64,000 nucleotides of DNA. It comes from Vibrio sp. 99-70-13A1. GTDB taxonomy: Bacteria > Pseudomonadota > Gammaproteobacteria > Enterobacterales > Vibrionaceae. Positions within the stretch are counted from its first letter, which is position 1. Each line of letters begins with the position of its first letter. Positions 42,755 through 52,773 of this stretch are shown one piece after another. The DNA lies in the NCBI RefSeq assembly GCF_013114625.1, contig NZ_VTXD01000010.1, positions 1 through 64,000 of the forward strand. Reading direction: 5' to 3'. Made by a program: the position numbers and the translations under genes. The notes under the pieces were generated by a model. It did not search any database and had not been told where the DNA came from. It saw only the letters and a list, made by a program, of their open reading frames with translations.

Positions 42755-44008
42755 TTAAAGAGCGCCGTAGATTACAGAACTAATAGCCGCTAGACCACAT
42801 AAAGCTGTAAAGATTTGCACAGGTGCTGATGTTTTGTACTTAGCCATTGCTGGTACTTTTTGCATCGCGAATACAGGCATAATGAACAGGATAGCTGCAA
42901 TCATTGGAGCACCCATTGTTTCAATCATACCTAGGATGCTTGGGTTAACTACCGCAACAATCCAAGTTGTAACAACGATGAACGCTAGAGATGCTTTCTC
43001 AATCGTGCTGATTGAAGAACCAGAGCGAGATTTGATTAGACCAACAAGACCTTCATGAGCACCTAGGAAGTGACCGAAGTAGCTTGAAGTAATCGCAGCG
43101 AATGCAACTAGAGGACCCATGTAAGAGATAAGTGGAGACTCATGTACGTTAGCTAGGTAAGAAAGAACCGAGATGTTTTGAGATTGTGCTGTTGCTAATT
43201 GCTCTGGAGATAGAGAAAGTACTACAGAGAATACGAAGAACATTACAAAACCCATCAGCATCATTGCTGCGCCACCAGTGATCGCGTCAGTTTTCTTAAC
43301 TGCGTCTTCACCGTATACACGACGTTGCTCTTTAGAGAACTGTGAAATGATTGGGCTGTGGTTGAAAGAGAACACGATGATTGGAATCGCAAGCCAGATA
43401 ATAGAAGGCATTGCTGACCATTCTGGGCTTGTTTCCATCATTGAAGTGTTCCAATCAGGAACTAGGTAGAAAGATAGTGCAAGTAGTACGAATACTAGTG
43501 GGTAAACCATCGCTGAAGTTGCTTTAAGCATCAGCTCTTTACCGAATACAACACCTGCTGTCATAGCAAGGATAAGTGCACCAGAAAGAAGAGGACGTGG
43601 AATAGATTCCATACCCATTTGGTTTACTAGGAAAGAATCAACCGTGTTGGTAATACCAACGCCGTAGATAAGAACGATTGGGTAGATAGCGAAGAAGTAT
43701 GCAAAAGTAATAATGTTTGCGCCAGTCTTACCGAAATGTTCTTCAACAGTATCAGTGATATCTGCTTCAGGGTTTTTAGCTGATAGTACAAAACGAGCTA
43801 AAGATTTGTGTGCGAACCAAGTCATTGGTGCCGCAATTAGCGCTAGGATAACTAATGGCCAGAAACCACCCGCACCTGCTTTGATTGGAAGGAAAAGTAC
43901 ACCCGCACCTACGGCAGTACCGAAAAGTGAAAGACACCATGTGAAATCTTTATAATTAAACTTGCTAGACGTTTTTACGGCATTTGCCGAAGAAGTTGTT
44001 GTGCTCAT
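42755..44008 (-). CDS. sdaC: Serine transporter, HAAAP family
   Basis: A 417-residue proton/serine symporter with about 11 helices. FGTAVGAGVLFLPIKAGAGGFW near the N-terminus and FSFNHSPIISQFSKEQR in the middle match SdaC. It precedes sdaA on the same strand, so serine is imported and deaminated. A 329-bp region upstream carries several palindromes and presumably the operon's regulatory sites. Confidence 0.95.
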   Translation of the reverse strand: MSTTTSSANAVKTSSKFNYKDFTWCLSLFGTAVGAGVLFLPIKAGAGGFWPLVILALIAAPMTWFAHKSLARFVLSAKNPEADITDTVEEHFGKTGANIITFAYFFAIYPIVLIYGVGITNTVDSFLVNQMGMESIPRPLLSGALILAMTAGVVFGKELMLKATSAMVYPLVFVLLALSFYLVPDWNTSMMETSPEWSAMPSIIWLAIPIIVFSFNHSPIISQFSKEQRRVYGEDAVKKTDAITGGAAMMLMGFVMFFVFSVVLSLSPEQLATAQSQNISVLSYLANVHESPLISYMGPLVAFAAITSSYFGHFLGAHEGLVGLIKSRSGSSISTIEKASLAFIVVTTWIVAVVNPSILGMIETMGAPMIAAILFIMPVFAMQKVPAMAKYKTSAPVQIFTALCGLAAISSVIYGAL

Positions 44009-44337
44009 GTTAAATTACTCATTTTTTGGGAACAGGAAATAAGTCAGGAGGGATTTTGCAGAATTTTCTTCGGCAAAAAATAGATCTAAATCATGTAATG
44101 GAACGGCTTGATACATGATATTGCAAAAACGGATTTTTGATCACGAAAATAGCGTGCTACAGGTGATTTCTATTAATGCTTACTATTAGTTTTATTAATG
44201 TGAGTGGTTAGATTCTATAGAATCATCACAAGGAAACGATTGCGCAAATTTGCATTAATAATTCTGTTCGATAAGAAAAGGGTTATTTGTTAACAGGGCG
44301 TCAATAAGGTGTGGTTGCTGTGTGATTGGTTGCTTAT
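44009..44337 (-). promoter_or_regulatory. sdaC upstream region with palindromes
   Basis: The 329-bp gap holds GATTCTATAGAATC (44211-44224, a perfect 14-bp palindrome) and GCAAATTTGC (44244-44253). Either could be a dimeric regulator site; neither matches a consensus I can name with confidence. No ORF. Confidence 0.4.
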
Positions 44338-44937
44338 TTATGCAATAGATCTCTTCATTTGCTGCTGTAATGATTGAATGATTTGTGCGGTCATTCCCCA
44401 AATTAAATGTTGTTGAAAGGGCATTGCGAAAATTCGGTGCTTGAATTGGTTAAAATTAACGGTGTGGCTATAGAGATGATCAGAATTGAGTAAATGACTG
44501 GCTGGCACTTCAAAAAGGGACTCAACTTCATTTCTATCGATAATGGCTTCATAGCTAGGGTCAATCATTGCAATAATCGGTGTTACTGAGAAATGACTAA
44601 TCGTTGGCAACTCTGGCAGTTCACCAATTATTTTCACTTGAGATGAAAGGATGCCTACCTCTTCTTCTAATTCACGAAGTGCAGTGAAATGCAGTGAAGG
44701 ATCAGAAGGTTCAAATTTTCCACCAGGAAAACTGATTTGACCTGGATGGTGCTTTAAATGTCTTGCCCGTTTGGTGAAAATAACATGCAGCCCTTCCTTT
44801 CGATCAACTAACCCCACTAGTACGGCGGCTTTACGCAACTTACTATCCTTTAGGTGAGATAGTCGTTTAACAGACTCTGGGTGATAGCCAACGGTCGGCT
44901 TTAGCTGGAATTGCTGCAAAAAGTGCTGTCTATTCAT
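44338..44937 (-). CDS. nudL: Nudix hydrolase, coenzyme A pyrophosphatase type
   Basis: A 199-residue Nudix enzyme, cleaving CoA to 4'-phosphopantetheine and 3',5'-ADP in related proteins. The Nudix box is complete: GGKFEPS then RELEEEVG, with the glutamates that bind magnesium. The upstream RARHLKHHPGQISFPGG segment is the NuCoA-type signature. Ribosome site GAGG. Divergent from hnoX. Confidence 0.93.
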   Translation of the reverse strand: MNRQHFLQQFQLKPTVGYHPESVKRLSHLKDSKLRKAAVLVGLVDRKEGLHVIFTKRARHLKHHPGQISFPGGKFEPSDPSLHFTALRELEEEVGILSSQVKIIGELPELPTISHFSVTPIIAMIDPSYEAIIDRNEVESLFEVPASHLLNSDHLYSHTVNFNQFKHRIFAMPFQQHLIWGMTAQIIQSLQQQMKRSIA

Positions 44938-45198
44938 ATAGCCTCAATACATTGATTAATATAATCATAAGTATAGCGGACTCTCGTCGTTAAGTGTTTA
45001 AAGGCTTTTTACATATTATTGACTAAAATATAATTAACAGGGTGATTAATGATTGAACAACCGTGTTTGGTGGAACCAATTATTTGCCGAGTTTGAGTTA
45101 TAGAAAGTGACATATGAATAGTTTTTAAAGACAACAATTTGATAAGTATGGAAATGTGGATCATTCTTATCGATAGATCATGCAAAGTAGGGAATACA

Positions 45199-45744
45199 AT
45201 GAAAGGAATCATATTCACCGAATTTTTAGAGCTTGTAGAAGATAAGTTTGGGCTCGAGTTATTAGATGAAGTCTTAGATATGTCTGGTGATGAAGGTATT
45301 TACACTTCTGTTGGAAGTTATGACCATCATGATCTTGTTAAGCTGATCATCAACCTGAGTAAAAAAACCGAAATTGACCCTGAAACGCTTCAACGAGTTT
45401 TCGGACAATCGGTTTTTAAAAATTTACTCGCTTCATTACCAGATCAAGCAAGTTTGAGCCATTCGAACAATACCTTTCAATTTATCCAGCATGTAGAGCG
45501 TTATATTCATGTTGAAGTTAAAAAGCTTTATCCAGACGCTCAACCCCCTAAATTTGATTTTATCACTCAGAGTGAGGCGAACTTAGTTTTTGACTACAAG
45601 AGTGCACGTTGCATGTCACATGTTTGCCTCGGTTTAATTGAAGGTTGCGCTGCGTACCATAATGAAACGATTACAGTAGAAATGGAACCGCAAATAGAAG
45701 ATGGCAGTGTCGTTCGTTTTAATTTAAAAATAGAGCAGCAGTAG
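45199..45744 (+). CDS. hnoX: H-NOX haem protein (nitric oxide sensor)
   Basis: A 181-residue haem-NO/oxygen-binding protein in the cytoplasm. The proximal haem ligand is H104 in YIHVEVKKLYPDAQPP and the haem propionate motif YxSxR is present as Y133, S135, R137. No distal tyrosine of the oxygen-binding class is evident, so NO sensing is expected. The ATG at 45199 with AGGGA upstream is the family start (MKGIIFTEF). The kinase gene begins 1 bp after its stop. In other vibrios and Shewanella the H-NOX holds the kinase inactive when NO is bound; transfer to this protein is inference. Confidence 0.95.
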   Translation: MKGIIFTEFLELVEDKFGLELLDEVLDMSGDEGIYTSVGSYDHHDLVKLIINLSKKTEIDPETLQRVFGQSVFKNLLASLPDQASLSHSNNTFQFIQHVERYIHVEVKKLYPDAQPPKFDFITQSEANLVFDYKSARCMSHVCLGLIEGCAAYHNETITVEMEPQIEDGSVVRFNLKIEQQ

Positions 45745-45745
45745 T

Positions 45746-47446
45746 ATGAGTTTAGTATCTGCTTTAGAGCATAAGCTAAAGCGACAGATTGCCGCAAGAA
45801 AGGAAGCTGAAAGGTTACTTGAACAGAAAAGCTTGGTACTTTTTGAAACGAACCAACAGCTGGAATTAGCGCTGAGGCAGTTAGAAAAAAGCTCTAATGC
45901 CAATCTAAGAAAAATTGAGTTTCAAGAACAAATAGATAATTTACTGATCGACTTTGGGCGGGCTTTTCTAAGAAAGAACCTTGATGATGTCATGCTGTCA
46001 GATTTAACTCAGAGTGTAACGAATAGCTATCTGATTGAGTCAAGCCGCTTAATACTGCCTCAAAATCTGTTACCAGAACTCAAAGTAAGCGATTTTGGTG
46101 ATGCATCAATTCAAGGCAAGGTGATCGATACCGTTGAAGAACCTGAATGGGACGGAGAATTACTGACAATGCCTCTTGAAGTTGAGAAAGTCATTGTTGG
46201 AGTCTTGATCCTTAAAGTGAACCTCCATGGGCAAGATCATGCTCTGATTGAAAGCCAGTTATTACTAGTTACAGAGTTAATCTGCAGCGCGATTACACAC
46301 CAATTAGCTATCAATAGAAATGTCGAGTCTCGATACCGAGCTGAGGAGTCCGAACGGGCGACTCGTGATTTCGTTGCCATGATTAACCATGAGTTAAGAA
46401 CACCGTTGAATGGCTTGTTAGGCAGTGCGGAATTATTGAATGACACTGCATTAACGGGCTCACAAAAAGAGATAGTGAGTAACCTTAGCCAATCAGGTGA
46501 GTTTTTAAGGATCATCATCAACGATTTACTGGATTACAGTAAAATCAATGCTGGCATGCTAGAGCTTATTCCCAAAAAGTTTTCATTGGATGAATTGCGA
46601 AATACCATAGATAGCATTTTTGTGAATAGAGCTGCTGAAAAACAGTTGAAGTTTGATGTGACAGTGGATGCTGAAGTTCCTCATCACTTTATTGGTGACT
46701 TAGAAAGGGTGACGCAGCTATTTGTGAATTTAATTGGCAATGCGATTAAGTTTACCGAATATGGTTATGTAAAGGTTGATATCAGCTGGAAGCATGAGCA
46801 GTTTATTTTTTCTGTTGAAGATACTGGCATTGGCATATCGAAAAGTGCAAAAGAAACGTTATTTGAACCGTTTACTCAAGCCGATAGATCCAGTAGCCGA
46901 AACTATGAAGGAACAGGTTTAGGGCTTGCCATCTGTAAAAAACTGGTCGGGGTGATGAAAGGCAAAATAGAAGCAAGTAGTGAGCTTGATAAAGGTACTA
47001 TTTTTAGAGTTGCAATACCTCTTGAATCGGTTGAAGAACCGCAATCCATTAGCGATAACAAAGAAGAGTTTTCAGCTGAAGTTATATTATCTTCATTGAA
47101 AATTTTGGTGGTTGACGACATTAAAATGAATCAGATCATCATTCAACAGATGCTGAAAAAGTTTGAAATCATGCCTGAGATTGCGGTGAATGGTATGGAA
47201 GGCTTTCAATACGCTAGCCAAAATTATTATGACGTTGTTTTTATGGATTGCCGGATGCCAGTTATGGACGGCTTTGAAGCAACAGAGAAATTAAGGGAAG
47301 ACGGTTACGATAGGGCGATTGTTGCATTAACTGCTGGCACAACGCTTGAAGAGCGCGACAGGTGCATTAAATGCGGGATGGATGACATTTTAAGCAAGCC
47401 ATACACAGCAAAAGATTTAAAAGAAATGCTGATTAAATGGGGATAA
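45746..47446 (+). CDS. hnoK: H-NOX-associated hybrid histidine kinase
   Basis: A 566-residue soluble hybrid kinase: N-terminal coiled coil (about 10-65), a GAF-like input region (about 75-195), HisKA with H215 in MINHELRTPLNG, HATPase_c (N box and DRSSSRNYEGTGLGLAICKK), and a receiver domain (about 448-565) with phospho-acceptor D501 in VVFMDCRMP. It is one base behind hnoX, so they are translated together. This architecture matches HnoK/HqsK, which feeds a phosphorelay to cyclic di-GMP or quorum-sensing regulators. Its downstream partners (HnoB, HnoC, HnoD or LuxU) are not in the window. Confidence 0.93.
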   Translation: MSLVSALEHKLKRQIAARKEAERLLEQKSLVLFETNQQLELALRQLEKSSNANLRKIEFQEQIDNLLIDFGRAFLRKNLDDVMLSDLTQSVTNSYLIESSRLILPQNLLPELKVSDFGDASIQGKVIDTVEEPEWDGELLTMPLEVEKVIVGVLILKVNLHGQDHALIESQLLLVTELICSAITHQLAINRNVESRYRAEESERATRDFVAMINHELRTPLNGLLGSAELLNDTALTGSQKEIVSNLSQSGEFLRIIINDLLDYSKINAGMLELIPKKFSLDELRNTIDSIFVNRAAEKQLKFDVTVDAEVPHHFIGDLERVTQLFVNLIGNAIKFTEYGYVKVDISWKHEQFIFSVEDTGIGISKSAKETLFEPFTQADRSSSRNYEGTGLGLAICKKLVGVMKGKIEASSELDKGTIFRVAIPLESVEEPQSISDNKEEFSAEVILSSLKILVVDDIKMNQIIIQQMLKKFEIMPEIAVNGMEGFQYASQNYYDVVFMDCRMPVMDGFEATEKLREDGYDRAIVALTAGTTLEERDRCIKCGMDDILSKPYTAKDLKEMLIKWG

Positions 47447-47530
47447 TTCCCAGCCATTAATTGTTATCTCTATAGCTAGGCTTGTACGGTCAGATAATAA
47501 GTGACTCAGTGTTTAGTGATGATATAAAAA

Positions 47531-47567
47531 TAGGCATAACACTGTTCAGCGTTATGCCTAAATTTTT
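47531..47567 (+). terminator. Rho-independent terminator after hnoK
   Basis: Perfect 10-bp arms TAGGCATAAC / GTTATGCCTA, 10-nt loop, then AATTTTT. The repeat array begins inside the T-tail. Confidence 0.82.
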
Positions 47568-47663
47568 CTGGCTTCTGGCTTCTGGCTTCTGGCTTCTGGC
47601 TTCTGGCTTCTGGCTTCTGGCTTCTGGCTTCTGGCTTCTGGCTTCTAGCTTCTAGCTTCTGGC
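47566..47663. repeat. Tandem repeat, 7-bp unit TTCTGGC, 14 copies
   Basis: Fourteen consecutive 7-bp units: eleven TTCTGGC, two TTCTAGC, one TTCTGGC. It fills the gap between the convergent hnoK and pabB genes and is the longest array in the window. Confidence 0.97.
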
Positions 47664-47679
47664 GTTCAGTTTAAGGCGC

Positions 47680-49071
47680 TTAGCACTCAGACAAAACCGG
47701 CAAGATTCGGCTTAGCTTATCTAAGGTTTCCTGATACTCAGAGTCACATTTGCTGTCTGCTACAACACCTCCACCAGCCCATGCATAGAGGTTATTATTT
47801 TCCGCCACGAGAGTGCGAATTGTAATGCTGGTGTCCATGTTTCCATTTCGGCTTATATAACCAATACTTCCGCAATAAGCAGAACGTCGATGAGGCTCTA
47901 ACTCTTCAATAATTTGCATAGCGCGGATTTTAGGTGCACCAGTAATTGAACCTCCAGGGAAACAAGCCCTTAATAAATCACTGGCGCGATAGGCCTCATC
48001 TAAATTTGCCCGAATGGTGCTCACTAAATGATGCACTGCAGGGAAGCTTTCGATGTCGAATAACTTAGGTACATGCACGCTACCAGGTTTAGCGACTCGC
48101 CCAATATCATTACGCAGAAGGTCAACGATCATTAGGTTTTCAGCTTGATCTTTCTCTGCAACAGAGAGATCCCTGGCATTCTCTTGATCTTGAGCGGCAT
48201 CAAGAGATCGAGGTCTTGTTCCTTTAATAGGTTTTGTTTCGATCGTATCGCTGTTTAGCTTAAGAAAGCGTTCAGGTGAAATGCTCAAAATAGAAGAGTT
48301 TTCCATACGAATAAAAGCAGAAAACGGGGCTGAGTTATTTTGCTCTAACGTATTGTACGCTTGCCATTCACTGCCTTGGTACGCAGCTTTAAAACGTTGA
48401 GCAAGGTTGATTTGATAACAATCGCCAGACAATAAATATTCTTGAACTTGTTCGAACTTATTTCCATAGTCTTCTTGAGACATATTGGAGACCCAAGGGC
48501 TGGTGAGGGCAAAATTTTGTCGGTTAAGCCCTTCGCTTGTCGTCTCTTCTTCACCTTGAGTCGTTAACCAGCTCCAATGTTCCTGAATATTCACTCCCAC
48601 CACACAAGCCGACTGAGTTTTGTGGTCGATAACGACTGCCCATTCATACAAACCCACGGCCATATCGGGTGTTGAAAGATCATGAGTAGCAATTGAGGGT
48701 AAACTCTCAACTCTTCGACCAAGATCATAACTAAAATACCCTAATGCACCTCCGATGAAAGGTAACTCTGTAAAGCCTTCCGTGTCTGGAAGTAATTGCT
48801 TTTGGTAAGAGTCCAATAGAGTGAATGGGTCAGCGTCTGAAACTTCAGTTTTTCCATTAACATTTACGGTTGTTTTTACACCTATTGTCTCGAAAGTGGC
48901 GATAGGCTGAGCAACTAAAATGTCGAATCTACTGTCAACATGGCTTTCTGATGCAGACCGTAATAGCATTGCCCAAGGCTGGCTTTCAATGCGTGAAAAC
49001 AGTTGTTTAGCAAGGGTTGAATGATATTCAAGCGGCTTAATTTGGATAGAGTGAAATTCGTTGTTATTCAT
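47680..49071 (-). CDS. pabB: Aminodeoxychorismate synthase component I
   Basis: PabB makes 4-amino-4-deoxychorismate with PabA glutaminase, on the way to p-aminobenzoate and folate. About 463 residues: the chorismate-binding signature ITGAPKIRAMQIIEELE and AGGGVVADSKCDSEYQETLDK are present, as is the PIKGT active-site lysine region. TrpE-type assignment is less likely because of the PIKGTRPR motif with lysine typical of PabB. The start is uncertain: ATG 49071 or in-frame TTG 49089, neither with a clear ribosome site. Confidence 0.93.
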   Translation of the reverse strand: MNNNEFHSIQIKPLEYHSTLAKQLFSRIESQPWAMLLRSASESHVDSRFDILVAQPIATFETIGVKTTVNVNGKTEVSDADPFTLLDSYQKQLLPDTEGFTELPFIGGALGYFSYDLGRRVESLPSIATHDLSTPDMAVGLYEWAVVIDHKTQSACVVGVNIQEHWSWLTTQGEEETTSEGLNRQNFALTSPWVSNMSQEDYGNKFEQVQEYLLSGDCYQINLAQRFKAAYQGSEWQAYNTLEQNNSAPFSAFIRMENSSILSISPERFLKLNSDTIETKPIKGTRPRSLDAAQDQENARDLSVAEKDQAENLMIVDLLRNDIGRVAKPGSVHVPKLFDIESFPAVHHLVSTIRANLDEAYRASDLLRACFPGGSITGAPKIRAMQIIEELEPHRRSAYCGSIGYISRNGNMDTSITIRTLVAENNNLYAWAGGGVVADSKCDSEYQETLDKLSRILPVLSEC

Positions 49072-49349
49072 TTGTTTAATTTGTGACAAAGAGTTCGATC
49101 ACTGCATGGCGTGTTAGAAGAAGCAAGAGTATCATAAATTCAAAATAAAGTGAGTTCTTGATTGAAGCCACACAGCGCTCGAGCAATAGAACATGATTTT
49201 TATTTGCTTCTGCTTATCTTCATTATTTAGTTGATAGGACAGGGCAAATATCAAATTATGCAAGCGATTGCTTTTAGCAATAATAAAAGCTCATCAAAGT
49301 GGCAAAATTAAGAACCCAACATGGAACTAGAACAATAAAGAGGCATGCA

Positions 49350-50870
49350 ATGACGGTTATTCGTAAGCAAGATGTGATCAGCAGTGTCGCTGATGCACTT
49401 CAATATATTTCTTATTATCATCCTTTAGATTTCGTCCAAGCTCTTGAAAAAGCCTATGAAAAGGAAGAAAGCCAAGCAGCAAAAGATGCAATTGCTCAGA
49501 TCCTAATTAACTCGCGAATGTCTGCTGAAGGACATCGTCCAATTTGCCAAGATACGGGCATCGTAACGTGTTTCGTTAATATTGGTATGGAAGTGCAGTG
49601 GGAAACGGATCAAACGGTTCAAGAAATGGTTGATGAAGGGGTTCGTCAAGCTTACACCAACCCAGATAACCCATTGCGTGCATCTGTCCTAATGGACCCA
49701 GCAGGTAAGCGTATTAATACTAAAGACAACACACCAGCGGTTGTTCACATTAATATGGTTCCGGGTAACAAAGTTGAAATTCAAATCGCGGCAAAAGGCG
49801 GCGGCTCAGAGAACAAAACTAAGATGGTCATGCTTAACCCTTCTGATGACATTGCGGAATGGGTAGAGAAAACATTACCAACAATGGGTGCTGGTTGGTG
49901 TCCACCGGGTATGTTGGGTATAGGCATTGGTGGTACGGCTGAGAAAGCCGCGGTGCTTGCTAAAGAATCATTAATGGAACACATTGATATTCAAGATCTG
50001 ATTGATAAAGGCCCCGAAAACGCTGAAGAAGAACTTCGTCTTGATATCTTCAACCGTGTAAACAAGCTTGGCATTGGCGCACAAGGTCTTGGCGGTCTAA
50101 CGACTGTTGTTGACGTTAAAATCAAAAGTGCGCCAACCCACGCAGCATCTAAGCCAGTTTGCTTAATCCCTAACTGTGCGGCGACTCGCCATGTTCACTT
50201 CACTCTTGATGGAAGTGGCCCTGCTGAACTTACGCCGCCTAAGCTAGAAGAATGGCCAGATATCACTTGGGAAGCGGGCGCGAATACTCGCCGTGTTAAC
50301 CTTGATGAAGTGACAAAAGAAGATGTACAAGAGTGGAAGACGGGAGAAACTGTCTTACTATCAGGTAAAATCTTAACTGGTCGTGATGCTGCTCATAAGC
50401 GTATTCAAGGCATGCTAGAAAGTGGCGAAGGTTTACCTGAAGGTGTCGATCTGAAAGGTAAGTTCATTTACTACGTAGGTCCAGTAGACGCCGTTGGTGA
50501 TGAAGCAGTCGGTCCAGCAGGTCCTACAACCTCTACCCGTATGGATAAGTTCACAGACATGATGCTAGAAGAAACAGGCATCATGGGTATGATTGGTAAA
50601 GCAGAGCGAGGCCCTGCAACGGTTGAATCTATCAAGCAACATAAAGCGGTTTACCTAATGGCAGTAGGCGGCGCAGCATACTTGGTTGCTAAAGCGATTA
50701 AGAAAGCACGTGTTGTAGCCTTTGAAGATCTTGGTATGGAAGCGATTTACGAATTTGAAGTTGAAGACATGCCAGTGACGGTTGCGGTTGATTCAACGGG
50801 GGCGAATGCTCACCAAATCGGTCCAGACACTTGGAAAGTGAAGATTGCTGAAGCGGAAGCCGCTAAGTAA
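49350..50870 (+). CDS. Class I fumarate hydratase (iron-sulfur)
   Basis: Interconverts fumarate and malate using a [4Fe-4S] cluster. A 506-residue protein in the FumA/FumB class: N-terminal alpha domain with ICQDTGI and GGGSENKTKM, CPPGMLGIGIGGTAEKA, and a C-terminal beta domain with GPAGPTTSTRMDKF. The ATG at 49350 (AAAGAGG upstream) starts MTVIRKQDV; the longer frame from 49299 is rejected. Vibrio genomes carry one such gene alongside class II fumC; I leave the symbol open between fumA and fumB. Confidence 0.95.
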   Translation: MTVIRKQDVISSVADALQYISYYHPLDFVQALEKAYEKEESQAAKDAIAQILINSRMSAEGHRPICQDTGIVTCFVNIGMEVQWETDQTVQEMVDEGVRQAYTNPDNPLRASVLMDPAGKRINTKDNTPAVVHINMVPGNKVEIQIAAKGGGSENKTKMVMLNPSDDIAEWVEKTLPTMGAGWCPPGMLGIGIGGTAEKAAVLAKESLMEHIDIQDLIDKGPENAEEELRLDIFNRVNKLGIGAQGLGGLTTVVDVKIKSAPTHAASKPVCLIPNCAATRHVHFTLDGSGPAELTPPKLEEWPDITWEAGANTRRVNLDEVTKEDVQEWKTGETVLLSGKILTGRDAAHKRIQGMLESGEGLPEGVDLKGKFIYYVGPVDAVGDEAVGPAGPTTSTRMDKFTDMMLEETGIMGMIGKAERGPATVESIKQHKAVYLMAVGGAAYLVAKAIKKARVVAFEDLGMEAIYEFEVEDMPVTVAVDSTGANAHQIGPDTWKVKIAEAEAAK

Positions 50871-50885
50871 AGTCACCCTGAAAAC

Positions 50886-50915
50886 AAAAAGTGCAGAATT
50901 CACTGCACTTTTTTC
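50886..50915 (+). terminator. Rho-independent terminator after fumarase
   Basis: AAAAGTGCAG / CTGCACTTTT stem with T-run. Confidence 0.9.
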
Positions 50916-51003
50916 GTTTTATCAATGATATAGTGAAAACAAGACTATAATGCTAATTAGATTTAGTATTGAAAAGATAGAAATAAAGAATTAGGAGAGA
51001 GGA

Positions 51004-51189
51004 ATGCCTCGTTTTGTTCAAATCCTACAAATTGTTCTGGCTGTGGTTGTGGGTAGCTTTGTCGGTTACGACTTGATTTTACACGGGATCAGTATTTTCG
51101 ATGAAAAGTACGTCACCATTAGTTTAGCGCTATTAGCTGTAGTAGAGATTGCTTTGTTTGTTATCTATAAATTAATTGAAGAAGATTAG
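51004..51189 (+). CDS. Small membrane protein, 61 residues
   Basis: Two hydrophobic helices (about 5-25 and 37-56) with short charged ends. ATG preceded by AGGAGAGG, an excellent ribosome site. No family name recognised; likely a conserved Vibrio hypothetical. Monocistronic, ending before a strong terminator. Confidence 0.72.
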   Translation: MPRFVQILQIVLAVVVGSFVGYDLILHGISIFDEKYVTISLALLAVVEIALFVIYKLIEED

Positions 51190-51297
51190 ATAGCCGACAC
51201 TGAGTTTTGAATTGTATAGTCGCGATATTGTGAATTTTTAAGTTGCCGTATAATGTGTTTAGCAGCTAATAGGGTATAAAAGCCCAGTTAACTATAT

Positions 51298-51337
51298 TAA
51301 AAAGCCCCTGATTATGATGGTAATCAGGGGCTTTTAT
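51298..51337 (+). terminator. Rho-independent terminator
   Basis: AAAAGCCCCTGATTA / TAATCAGGGGCTTTT, 15-bp stem. It lies about 60 bp before ycjX, ending upstream transcription. Confidence 0.9.
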
Positions 51338-51399
51338 TCATCTAACATTAATATTGAATAACCGATAATCAGCACCGAAGAAACGTTGGAGCGAAATGA

Positions 51400-52773
51400 A
51401 TGAAGAAGATTACCCAAGAAGTGAGCGATTTTATAAGCAGAGGAACTGACTCACATGTAAGAGTCGCTGTTACGGGGTTATCTCGTGCGGGTAAAACTGC
51501 ATTCATTACTTCATTGGTGAATCAACTTTTACATACCTCAACGCATAGCAACCTTCCATTATTGTCATCAGCTCGCGAAGGTAGAATCATTGGTGCTAAA
51601 CGCATCCCTCAAAATAATATGATGATTCCTCGCTTTTCTTACGACGAAGCGATGAACTCGTTGCAATCTGATCCCCCAGAGTGGCCAGTACCCACGAGAG
51701 ATGTCAGTGAAATCCGTTTAGCTATTAAGTACCAGCCAACTAAAGGTGCAAAAAAGCTATTTTCTAAAAACAGTACACTTCATCTCGATATTGTTGATTA
51801 TCCCGGCGAATGGCTACTTGATTTACCTTTGTTAGATATGGATTTTGACACCTGGAGTCAAAACCAATTCGATACCCTGAAAGGAAACAGAAAAGAGTTT
51901 GCAGGTGAATGGCTTTCGGTTCTTGACAGTTTTGACGCATTAGCTGATATCAATGAAAAGCAATTAGCGGACATTTCGGATATTTATACTCAATACTTGT
52001 ATACCTGTAAAAAAGAAGGTTTGCATTGGGTGCAACCTGGCCGTTTTGTGCTGCCTGGTGAATTGGCTGGAGCGCCTGTTTTACAGTTTTTCCCTTGTAT
52101 TGTACCAAGTGGAAAGCCGAGTAAAGAGAGTAACTACTCGATGTTGAAGTCTCGGTATGAAGAGTATCAACAGAAAGTCGTTAAAGCTTTTTACAAGAAT
52201 CATTTCGCAACATTTGACCGTCAAATTGTGCTGGTGGACTGCTTACAGCCTCTGAATGCAGGGTATGACTCATTTATTGATATGAGAAATGCATTGGAGC
52301 AGCTATTAACGAGCTTTAAATATGGACGCAGTAATGTAGTTAAGCGACTGTTTTCACCAAAGATAGATAAGATTCTGTTTGCCGCTTCTAAAGCCGATCA
52401 TATTACGCCAGAACAGCACCCCAACTTAGTGTCACTGCTGCAGCAAATGGTTCACCCTGCGTGGCAGCACGCTGCATTTGAGCATATCGATATGAGCTGC
52501 ATGAGTATTGCTTCAATACAATCTACATCGTCAGGTTATATTTCGAGAGGCGATGAGAATATACCTGCACTACAGGGGATGAATTTAGAAGGCTTCTCGC
52601 AGACGCTTTACCCTGGAGAGGTTCCTCGGAGATTACCAAACAAGCAATATTGGCAGGATAACCACTTCGAGTTTACAAGCTTTAGGCCATTAAGAGCGGA
52701 ATCGGATCAGCCTTGCCAACATGTTCGCTTAGATAAAGCGTTAGAGTTTTTGATTGGAGATAAACTGAAATGA
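51400..52773 (+). CDS. ycjX: YcjX-like GTPase-type protein (DUF463)
   Basis: A 457-residue P-loop protein with Walker A GLSRAGKT (26-33) and a C-terminal SMIASIQ-like region. E. coli ycjX-ycjF lie in the phage-shock regulon. It binds nucleotide; the biological target is unknown. Translation is coupled to ycjF by a 4-bp overlap. Upstream I see no sigma-54 promoter that would indicate PspF control. Confidence 0.93.
   Translation: MKKITQEVSDFISRGTDSHVRVAVTGLSRAGKTAFITSLVNQLLHTSTHSNLPLLSSAREGRIIGAKRIPQNNMMIPRFSYDEAMNSLQSDPPEWPVPTRDVSEIRLAIKYQPTKGAKKLFSKNSTLHLDIVDYPGEWLLDLPLLDMDFDTWSQNQFDTLKGNRKEFAGEWLSVLDSFDALADINEKQLADISDIYTQYLYTCKKEGLHWVQPGRFVLPGELAGAPVLQFFPCIVPSGKPSKESNYSMLKSRYEEYQQKVVKAFYKNHFATFDRQIVLVDCLQPLNAGYDSFIDMRNALEQLLTSFKYGRSNVVKRLFSPKIDKILFAASKADHITPEQHPNLVSLLQQMVHPAWQHAAFEHIDMSCMSIASIQSTSSGYISRGDENIPALQGMNLEGFSQTLYPGEVPRRLPNKQYWQDNHFEFTSFRPLRAESDQPCQHVRLDKALEFLIGDKLK

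Noticed and set aside
47566..47663. Possible CRISPR array
   Set aside because: Units are 7 bp and contiguous with no spacers; it is a simple tandem repeat. The same holds for the other six short arrays.
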